From: CAZNDN01 sp964571815
GTDB taxonomy: Bacteria > Fibrobacterota > Chitinivibrionia > Chitinivibrionales > WJKA01
DNA length: 10,608 nt
Assembly (NCBI GenBank): GCA_964571815.1
Contig: CAZNDN010000136.1
Span: 1 to 10,608, forward strand
Reading direction: 5' to 3'
The notes under the pieces are model-generated. The model was not told the origin of the DNA. It saw nothing but the letters and a program-made list of their open reading frames with translations, and searched no databases. This document shows, in pieces, positions 5,073 to 10,608 of the stretch; the stretch's first letter is position 1, and each line of letters opens with the position of its first letter. A program made the position numbers and the translations under genes.

Positions 5073-7949
5073 CTACCGAACCGATACCGGCAGGGTGACA
5101 AATCGTACCGAGGCCTTGTGCGACCGGTTTGTCGATTGCACGCGCACTACGAACGTTCCGCGGGGCACATCATGCATAGCGATCGCTCTGTGTCCGTTGC
5201 CCCCTCCGGTGATACTTCGGGCCGTCACAAGCCTTCCGGCGAAATCGTGTACGGTCACTTTCACGTTTTCCCCGCCGCTGCCCGCAATGCGCAGACTCCG
5301 TCCCGCGGGCACAATATCAATTTCCCGTGGTGCGCTTCGAGAGGAACTCACGGCCACAGCGCCTTCCTCGGTGCCGATCGGATCGTCGGGATCGACATCG
5401 AGTTCCGGCCAGGCCACCTGCCCGGAGCGTTGTTGGCTCGTGTCTTTGTACACCCCGAGTTCATTGGAATTGAGGTCCAGCCACATAAAAACCCGCGTCC
5501 ATTCCTCATCCGATAACTTATCGGTGTGGGACTTCAGGTAGTTCTTGCCGATAGTCGAATGCATTGCCCCATAGTAGCCTGGAACCGTACGCGAGCCGCC
5601 GTGCTCGTCGTATTGGATTGCGCCGTTGAACCCGGCGTGAAAGAAGAATGCCCGGTTCATCAGCGTCCAGCCGTAGCTGAAATCCGTGTTCTTGCCGTTC
5701 TGCGCGTGGCAGGGGCTGCATTTGTTCTCAAAGATCGGCTTCACCAGGAGATGAAAATTGAAGGGGATTGCTCCTTTGGTCGGATCGGTATGGTGTCCCG
5801 GGAACTCGGGCTCAAGCTCGGAGGGTTGACGCTGGAAGGCGATGGGAGTTGTGGGCAGCGACGGCGGGGCGTACCAGCCGTGGAAGCTTTTCTCGTGACA
5901 GCCGTAGCAGACAAGCTTCTCTCCGGGGTGAACGTAGGTCACGGAACGCATGGAGTGGATTGCCATCTTGTTTGCATCCAACGCCTGAAAATAGATTGAC
6001 TTGTCCACCGGCGCCTTGCAGTATACGCTTCCGTCTTTCTCCACCGGCACGATCCCCAGCGACATCCGGGCGATCCCCTGCATGGCGAAGCCTATCCTGG
6101 GCTTTTTCTGATCATGCGTTGTCTTGGGAAAAAGCTGCACGATCCTGAGCCATTTGATCTTCTTCTCTTCCACGACACCATCGGGCCACGGCAGCGGATA
6201 GGTATCGTAGATATTTGATACTTGTATCGTGGCGGGCGGATGTTCCAGTGATCGTCGTTCCCCCTGCCAGGTCTTGACGCCAAGGTCGTGGGGCCTGTCA
6301 CGAAGACGCAGGGGAATGGGGTCTATGGGACGGAACTGTTCGTCCTTGTACAGAAGCTGCTTTCCGCCGAATCGATCCAGCAGGTAGATGCCGTCCCAGT
6401 AGTTGCAGAGGAAAAGATCTTCGCTCAACGGCCACGCCGTCCCGTACTGGTACCCGGTTTCGTTGAGATTCCATGCTCCGATACCGGTTTCCGACTCCGG
6501 AAAGAGCGCATCCGGGGTGAGCCGCTCCACCTGCGACATGATACCGTCGTCCTCCTTGTTCACATCGATGAGTATCAACGAGCCGAACGCCAGGCCGTGG
6601 TGAGGGGCTGCGGTTGCGACATACTTCTGCGAGCCGGGTATGCCCCGTATGTTCATCTCCATCCAGGGACGCAGCCACCTGCCGTCCTTGGGATAATACG
6701 TTTCGCCGATTTTCTTCCCGTAGGTCGGGTGTTTTCCCTCGAGTCCGTCGGCGTAGTAAATGCTTTTCCAATCCGGCGGTTCGTACACCGAAGCGGGAAC
6801 GTCCTTCTGCGTGGTCCAGGGGTGCGGGTAGTTGCCGTGCGGAGCCCGTGGGTCCCGCCCGTCGGGGTAGCAGAGCCACAAATGGTGCGCGATGTCCGAA
6901 TCACGGTCGACATAGTCCCACCGCGTATAGACAATCATGCCGTTGTTGTCGACGCTTGGGTGCCACTCGTTGGTTTCGTGGTAACTTATGCGAATGATAT
7001 CGGATCCGTCGGGTTTCATCGAATGAAGCGTATACGTCGGCACCGGTCGCCCGTGACAACGGCCGTGACCTCCGCGGCGCTCGGAGATAAACACGATTCT
7101 GCCGCTGGGCAGTTCACAGGGGTCGAATTCGTTCCACTCACCCGTGGTCAGTTGGGTCAGGTTCGAGCCGTCGATACCGCACTTGAACAGGTGATATGTC
7201 GACTGCAGGCTCCAGCAATCGTCTCCCGAAGCCTCCGACCAGGCGAAGTAGATCGTCGTGCCGTCATACGTAAGCTCCGGCGACAGAAACGCGCCTCCCT
7301 CCAGGCTTTGTCCCCGGTAATCAGGCCCGTCGACCACCGTTGCGCCTTCAAGAATATCCACGACGTGGGCATTGTCCGAAAAGGCATCCTTGAGAATGTA
7401 CAGGCCCCCGCCCGTGTTGACCTTGCAGGCAAAGTACTGATCGCACATGTGATGGGCGCGACTCATCCCATAGGTGCAAAAGAGGATGTCATCGAAATCA
7501 AGAAGTGGGTTGTCGAAGGCAATGCGTCGATGCAGTGCGGCGGTTTGCATGAACAGTTCCCTGTCGGCGGAAGCGCGTGATTTCGTAAGTGCCCCCCGCA
7601 CAGTCTCCGCCTCGCTGTAAAGCTGCCGAAGCCCACGGGCGTGAGCGTCCCATTTCGATTGGGGTATCCTGCCTTTCAGGTGGTTCAGAAGGGCGCTCGT
7701 ACGACGAAGCAGGACATCGGAAGGACTCCTGTCGGAACTCATAATCAGTGCCTGGCGGTCCACCACGTGGGCCGACAAAGCACGGCCGGTTCCGCGACGG
7801 GAAAGACCTTGTGTGGACGATATGGATTGCGCGATGAGGCTGTACTCTCGTGAAAAACTTTCGTGAACCGCCCTCGACAAAGCCTCTGCCGGAAGACGGC
7901 TCGCGGTAACCATCATGCAGAATATCGCTGCCGTGAAGACAGGTTTCAT
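5073..7949 (-). CDS. HzsA-related secreted di-heme c-type protein, full length
   Basis: A 958-residue homologue of the hydrazine synthase alpha subunit family. The ATG at 7949 is chosen because GGGGGAG lies just upstream and the N-terminus is a signal peptide (MKPVFTAAIFCMMVTASRLPAEA); the frame extends up to 8021 but that runs into the AT-rich promoter-like stretch. Order: helical region (about 23-150), beta-propeller (about 151-535; family signatures HMCDQYF, ERRGGHGRCHGRPVPTYTLH with Cys298), middle domain (about 570-700) with CYGCH at 681-685, and cytochrome region with CSPCH at 744-748, candidate distal His808 (SHTDKLSDEE) and WLDLNS. About residues 875-955 form a T9SS type A-like sorting domain (VKVTVHDFAGRLV, VPRGTFVVRVQS). 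The signal peptide and CXXCH sites imply Sec export and periplasmic heme ligation, then probably outer-membrane secretion. Members outside anammox bacteria have no established activity. It stands alone on its strand here, with no HzsBC-like subunit visible. Confidence 0.88.
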   Translation of the reverse strand: MKPVFTAAIFCMMVTASRLPAEALSRAVHESFSREYSLIAQSISSTQGLSRRGTGRALSAHVVDRQALIMSSDRSPSDVLLRRTSALLNHLKGRIPQSKWDAHARGLRQLYSEAETVRGALTKSRASADRELFMQTAALHRRIAFDNPLLDFDDILFCTYGMSRAHHMCDQYFACKVNTGGGLYILKDAFSDNAHVVDILEGATVVDGPDYRGQSLEGGAFLSPELTYDGTTIYFAWSEASGDDCWSLQSTYHLFKCGIDGSNLTQLTTGEWNEFDPCELPSGRIVFISERRGGHGRCHGRPVPTYTLHSMKPDGSDIIRISYHETNEWHPSVDNNGMIVYTRWDYVDRDSDIAHHLWLCYPDGRDPRAPHGNYPHPWTTQKDVPASVYEPPDWKSIYYADGLEGKHPTYGKKIGETYYPKDGRWLRPWMEMNIRGIPGSQKYVATAAPHHGLAFGSLILIDVNKEDDGIMSQVERLTPDALFPESETGIGAWNLNETGYQYGTAWPLSEDLFLCNYWDGIYLLDRFGGKQLLYKDEQFRPIDPIPLRLRDRPHDLGVKTWQGERRSLEHPPATIQVSNIYDTYPLPWPDGVVEEKKIKWLRIVQLFPKTTHDQKKPRIGFAMQGIARMSLGIVPVEKDGSVYCKAPVDKSIYFQALDANKMAIHSMRSVTYVHPGEKLVCYGCHEKSFHGWYAPPSLPTTPIAFQRQPSELEPEFPGHHTDPTKGAIPFNFHLLVKPIFENKCSPCHAQNGKNTDFSYGWTLMNRAFFFHAGFNGAIQYDEHGGSRTVPGYYGAMHSTIGKNYLKSHTDKLSDEEWTRVFMWLDLNSNELGVYKDTSQQRSGQVAWPELDVDPDDPIGTEEGAVAVSSSRSAPREIDIVPAGRSLRIAGSGGENVKVTVHDFAGRLVTARSITGGGNGHRAIAMHDVPRGTFVVRVQSTNRSHKASVRFVTLPVSVR
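5706..5720 (-). other. Second heme c attachment motif (CSPCH)
   Basis: CXXCH at residues 744-748. The region after it carries four His (771, 783, 797, 808). His808, in the segment that precedes WLDLNS, aligns best with the distal ligand position of related proteins. Confidence 0.85.
5895..5909 (-). other. First heme c attachment motif (CYGCH)
   Basis: CXXCH at residues 681-685, after MRSVTYVHPGEKLVCYGCHE, the best conserved block between the two paralogues. It corresponds to heme alpha-I of HzsA. Phe occupies the position four residues after the motif His. Confidence 0.85.
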
Positions 7950-7953
7950 GCTC

Positions 7954-7960
7954 TCCCCCT
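7954..7960 (-). promoter_or_regulatory. Shine-Dalgarno that decides the HzsA-related start
   Basis: On the minus strand the sequence upstream of ATG reads AAGGGGGAGAGC. This purine-rich site a few bases before the codon at 7949-7947, together with the signal peptide starting there, favours 7949 over the upstream GTG at 8021. Confidence 0.65.
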
Positions 7961-7995
7961 TGAAAGTCTCGGAAAATGCGTACACTCTTATTGAC

Positions 7996-8013
7996 GAATA
8001 TGCCGGGGCATTC
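7996..8013. repeat. Imperfect inverted repeat in the HzsA-related gene's leader
   Basis: GAATATGCC-GG-GGCATTC is a 7-bp inverted repeat with a two-base bulge, lying between the AT-rich promoter-like island and the start codon. It could be an operator or a small leader hairpin. Confidence 0.25.
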
Positions 8014-8020
8014 ATTGCCA

Positions 8021-8042
8021 CCCTTATAGTAATAATATAACA
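8021..8042 (-). promoter_or_regulatory. AT-rich promoter-like island for the HzsA-related gene
   Basis: The minus strand reads TGTTATATTATTACTATAAGGG, with possible -10 boxes TATATT (8034-8039) or TATAAG. No good -35 box is visible at 16-18 bases, so the exact promoter is uncertain. It would give a leader of roughly 70-80 bases. Confidence 0.35.
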
Positions 8043-8286
8043 CAGAAACGAGTTTTGCGCAGAATATCGGGTTTCGGTGCGTTATTTCACCTCAAATGGC
8101 TGCCGGCTGTGCGCAATACGAGTCTAGCGGGGCAGTCGGGTCCATCGATGGGGGTGCGCAGCATCTACCCGGTTTCATCATTGGATTGGCCGATCGTTGC
8201 GTTTCGTGGTTCGCGCAGGTTGCGGACGTGAGGCGCTGAACGACGCCCGCGAGAGTTCAACCGGCATGAAGGGGGCCAAGAATAAC

Positions 8287-8292
8287 TATATT
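8287..8292 (+). promoter_or_regulatory. Possible -10 box for the DUF2341 gene
   Basis: TATATT lies within the only AT-rich island on the + strand side of this intergenic region. No recognisable -35 is found at the right distance. If used, the transcript would have a leader of about 255 bases, rich in secondary structure. Confidence 0.25.
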
Positions 8293-8466
8293 CATAAAGG
8301 CGAGAGGTTTCGTGCCCGCCGGCGGTTGAGGGGGTGGCGGCCCGAAGGCGTTTCGCCGGCAAGGTGACCGGGAGCCTTCCTTCGCACGGCACCGGCAGAG
8401 AAAGAGGCATGTGAAGGCTTCGATCCAGACATGTGGTCTCGCAGGCAAGCCCGTTTAAGCGGTTAT

Positions 8467-8488
8467 TTGGGTGCCGGTCGGCTCCCAG
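8467..8488 (+). repeat. GC-rich leader hairpin
   Basis: TGGG-T-GCC-GGTC-GGC-T-CCCA forms a stem with one T-T mismatch and a tetraloop, about 65 bases before the DUF2341 start codon. It is part of the structured leader; no known riboswitch consensus was matched. Confidence 0.35.
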
Positions 8489-8520
8489 GCGCGAGCAGGC
8501 TATGGGGAACCGGGGGGCGA

Positions 8521-8550
8521 GGTCCGGGGGAGTAAGGTAAGGAGAGGACC
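8521..8550 (+). promoter_or_regulatory. Inverted repeat framing the Shine-Dalgarno of the DUF2341 gene
   Basis: GGTCC (8521-8525) and GGACC (8546-8550) can pair and place the strong AAGGAGAGG Shine-Dalgarno (8539-8547) in, and partly under, the hairpin. The arrangement could modulate initiation at the ATG at 8554; that is inference. Confidence 0.3.
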
Positions 8551-8553
8551 GGT

Positions 8554-10608
8554 ATGGTGGCTTCGTGGAAGACGGTAACGAAACAGTGCCTCAAGACGGC
8601 GATTGTGATACTGCTTCCGTGCGTGGGCGCGGGAGCGATCTATGAAGATTTCAGCTACATGATGCCCTGCACGCTCAAGACCGCCGGCATCGGGCTGGGG
8701 AGTGATATCACCGGGTTTCCAATGCTGGTTCGGCTTACCGAATCACGCCACCGGCACGTGTTTCAGACGGCGCAAAGCAACGGGAGCGATATTCGCTTTT
8801 CTACGAAGGCGGGCGCCTCGCCGTTGAGCTTCGAGATCGAGCGCTGGGAGCTGGGAGGTGCTGATTCCGCGGCCGAGATCTGGGTGCGGATCGATACGGT
8901 CAAAGCTGCCGCGGATCGCGTGATTCTCATGCACTGGGGGAATGCTTCGGCGCCCGCGGGCTCGGACGCGGCATCCGTGTTTGCCGCCGGTGGAGGGTTC
9001 CGCGGAGTCTGGCACCTGGGCGAGACCGGTTCGGGCACGGTGCGGGAGGATGCGACGGCCAACGGTAACGACCTGAGTCCCCGGGCCATGAAGCAAAGCG
9101 CCAAGTCGGCGGCGATGATCGGTCTGGCCGATTCCCTCGCGTCCGCGCGGCTGGTAAGTCGTGAAAACCCGGCCGATGCGTCTCTCAGGTCAATTCCAGG
9201 TGGGCTGACAATCTCCTGCTGGGTGTTTTTGCCCGTAATCGGTGAGACACAAACCTATTTCAACATGCCGGGCGTTTTCCGTCTCAGTAACGACGGTAAN
9301 NNNNNNNNNNNNNNNNNNNNNNNNNNNNNNNNNNNNNNNNNNNNNNNNNNNNNNNNNNNNNNNNNNNNNNNNNNNNNNNNNNNNNNNNNNNNNNNNNNNA
9401 ACTGTCTCAACGGCGTTATCGACGAAGTGCGGGTTGAGGCTGCTACCCGTGATGCCGGTTGGATGAAACTATGCTATCTCAGTCAGAAACGCGGCGCGGA
9501 TATTGTGCGGTACGCACCCGCGGAAACCAGGCAGGCGGGCCCGCCGGAAATCCTGAGCCACCCGCAACCCGTGACGGCACCGGTCGGAACCACTGCCCGC
9601 TTCTCGGTGACGGTGATGGGAAATGGAGTCACCTACCAATGGTTGAAAAACGGTGCGCCGATTGTCGATGCCGGTTCTGCTTCGTACACGACTCCAACCT
9701 TGACCGCCGAGAACAACGGGGAAATCTATGAATGCGTCGTGGGCAATGACCACGGCACAGTCACTACACACACCGCTCTACTGACGGTGACGCAACCGCC
9801 GCCCGCGGTAAGCGGCGTTTTGCCCCTGGACACGCTGGTACCCCTTGGGGGGCGCGCGGTTTTCAGCGTGCAGGCCTCGGGTGCGCCGCCGCTTCAGTAT
9901 ACCTGGTTCAGGGTGGGCGACGGCGTTGTGGGCAGCGGCGCATCGCTGCAGATTGTCCCCGACAGCCGCGAAGCCTATCACGGGAGTCGCTACTATTGCG
10001 AGGTGAGCAATGCCCGGGGGAGTGCGCGGAGTGACACGGTGCTGCTTCGGGTGGTGGGACCGCTTGCGGCGGCGTTTGATGTAGTCCCGACCAAGGGGCA
10101 GGATTCACTCAGGGCCGTGTTCACCGACCGCTCCACGGGCTCGATCAAGCAGTGGCGCTGGTATTTCGGCGACGGTGACAGCGCGCGGTATGGGCCCGCC
10201 GACAATTCGGGCTCTCTTACGCATGTCTACCGCGGCGTGGGAGAGTACGTATGTACACTGGTAGTAGTCGGCGACGACCAGTCGGGTATGGATACCGCGG
10301 TGTCGGGAAAGCTCTTCGTGTACCCCCCCGGAAACAACGATATCACCCTGTCGGCGCGTTTCCTTGCATCAGACCGACTCGAAGTGAGCTTCACGGGTGC
10401 GGACCGGGTGAATACCAACCCCGTGCTTGGTCCGGCGGCAAGCCAGGTGGGGTTGTGGGTAAACCGGGAAGGCGGGGAGATTGACCCGGCAACGCATCCG
10501 CGCGTAGCCGTCTTTGAGCTTACTGCGATGCAGGGCGCCTCGCCCTACGTGGCGGTGGTTACCGTTCCACCGTCCCTGACCGCGCTCCAGCGTCGATACA
10601 ACCTCTGG
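8554..10608 (+). CDS. Secreted DUF2341 / LamG / Ig / Ig / PKD surface protein (3' end outside window, internal gap)
   Basis: The ATG at 8554 follows AAGGAGAGG and opens a signal peptide (about residues 1-28, hydrophobic TAIVILLPCVGAGA). Residues about 50-140 match DUF2341 (FPMLVRL, SDIRFST, FEIERWEL, AEIWVRIDTV, MHWGN). A LamG/concanavalin A-like domain follows (GFRGVWHLGE, GGLTISCWVF), interrupted by 100 N, and resumes with LNGVIDEVRV, its usual end. Then come two Ig-like domains (about 9541-9789 with YQWLKNGAPI and YECVVGN; about 9793-10050 with YTWFRVGDGV and YYCEVSNARG), a PKD domain (about 10057-10330; WRWYFGDGDS, LTHVYRGVGEY) and an unassigned beta-rich segment up to the window edge. 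The frame is the same on both sides of the gap and no stop is seen to base 10608. The combination is typical of Fibrobacterota surface proteins and suggests glycan binding or adhesion. It is transcribed divergently from the HzsA-related gene. A C-terminal sorting domain may lie beyond the window. Confidence 0.82.
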   Translation, partial: MVASWKTVTKQCLKTAIVILLPCVGAGAIYEDFSYMMPCTLKTAGIGLGSDITGFPMLVRLTESRHRHVFQTAQSNGSDIRFSTKAGASPLSFEIERWELGGADSAAEIWVRIDTVKAAADRVILMHWGNASAPAGSDAASVFAAGGGFRGVWHLGETGSGTVREDATANGNDLSPRAMKQSAKSAAMIGLADSLASARLVSRENPADASLRSIPGGLTISCWVFLPVIGETQTYFNMPGVFRLSNDGXXXXXXXXXXXXXXXXXXXXXXXXXXXXXXXXXXNCLNGVIDEVRVEAATRDAGWMKLCYLSQKRGADIVRYAPAETRQAGPPEILSHPQPVTAPVGTTARFSVTVMGNGVTYQWLKNGAPIVDAGSASYTTPTLTAENNGEIYECVVGNDHGTVTTHTALLTVTQPPPAVSGVLPLDTLVPLGGRAVFSVQASGAPPLQYTWFRVGDGVVGSGASLQIVPDSREAYHGSRYYCEVSNARGSARSDTVLLRVVGPLAAAFDVVPTKGQDSLRAVFTDRSTGSIKQWRWYFGDGDSARYGPADNSGSLTHVYRGVGEYVCTLVVVGDDQSGMDTAVSGKLFVYPPGNNDITLSARFLASDRLEVSFTGADRVNTNPVLGPAASQVGLWVNREGGEIDPATHPRVAVFELTAMQGASPYVAVVTVPPSLTALQRRYNLW
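9300..9399. other. Assembly gap (100 N) inside the LamG domain
   Basis: A nominal 100-base gap replaces the core of the LamG domain. Between the flanking motifs a typical LamG needs more than the 34 codons provided, so the real missing length is probably greater. Confidence 0.95.

Larger units (their letters stand above)
7950..8553. other. Divergent intergenic region
   Basis: About 600 bases between the divergent starts of the HzsA-related gene (-) and the DUF2341 gene (+). I see no gene in it. Its two AT-rich islands (about 8021-8042 and 8279-8298) stand out against a GC-rich background and are the likely promoter sites. The right half (8300-8550) is very GC-rich and full of short inverted repeats. 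Confidence 0.7.

Noticed and set aside
6288..7580. 430-codon open frame on the + strand, antisense to the full-length HzsA-related gene
   Set aside because: It lies wholly inside a gene with clear family signatures on the other strand; its translation is Val/Arg-rich with no recognisable domain, a usual shadow frame in GC-rich coding DNA.
2..7949. Calling either heme protein a hydrazine synthase (hzsA)
   Set aside because: HzsA-related proteins are widespread outside anammox bacteria; no beta/gamma subunits are visible and the residue at the unusual Tyr-ligand position differs.
7950..8021. Longer N-terminus of the full-length HzsA-related protein from the GTG at 8021
   Set aside because: The first 24 residues would precede a clear signal peptide and the start would sit inside the AT-rich promoter-like stretch; the ATG at 7949 has a good Shine-Dalgarno.
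8165..8448. Two short minus-strand frames in the divergent intergenic region
   Set aside because: Composition-driven translations with no start context or homology signal.
1..10608. tRNA, rRNA, CRISPR array, insertion sequence or phage genes
   Set aside because: No tandem direct repeats with spacers, transposase-like frames, terminal inverted repeats or tRNA-like folds were seen by eye.

Overview
The window looks like a metagenome-assembled contig from a GC-rich, envelope-elaborating Gram-negative bacterium, most likely Fibrobacterota or a close relative. Evidence: a TIGR02147/DUF4423 regulator (a family best known as a large paralogous set in Fibrobacter), a DUF2341-LamG-Ig-PKD surface protein of the type common in that phylum, and C-terminal domains resembling type IX secretion (T9SS/Por) sorting signals. 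Two runs of exactly 100 N (4952-5051 and 9300-9399) are scaffold gaps. Placement is inference; no rRNA or other phylogenetic marker is present.

Layout. (1) 2-1339, + strand: the C-terminal part of an HzsA-related di-heme c-type protein, entering from outside the window. (2) 1340-1817: intergenic, ending in a near-consensus sigma70 promoter. (3) 1842-2722, +: TIGR02147 regulator, split by a one-base frameshift at a run of seven T. (4) 2719-4677, +: membrane-anchored protein with a cytosolic Cys cluster, one membrane segment, two carboxypeptidase-regulatory-like beta-sandwiches, an FN3 domain and a beta-propeller; its start overlaps the regulator stop as ATGA. (5) 4678-5072: convergent intergenic region holding the first gap. 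(6) 5073-7949, - strand: a full-length HzsA-related protein, paralogous to gene 1. (7) 7950-8553: divergent intergenic region. (8) 8554-10608, +: secreted DUF2341/LamG/Ig/Ig/PKD protein, interrupted by the second gap and running off the window.

How they may work together. Genes 1 and 6 encode homologues of the hydrazine synthase alpha subunit: beta-propeller, then middle and C-terminal regions each with a CXXCH heme site, plus a sorting-like C-terminus. They are probably surface-displayed or secreted heme proteins of unknown activity; nothing here shows hydrazine synthesis. Genes 3 and 4 form a translationally coupled regulator/membrane-sensor-like pair placed between the two paralogues. Gene 8 is probably an adhesive or carbohydrate-binding surface protein. 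No tRNA, rRNA, CRISPR array, insertion sequence or phage gene was seen. The points most worth following are the two divergent HzsA-like paralogues, one lacking the candidate distal heme histidines, and the frameshifted regulator coupled to a Cys-cluster membrane protein.
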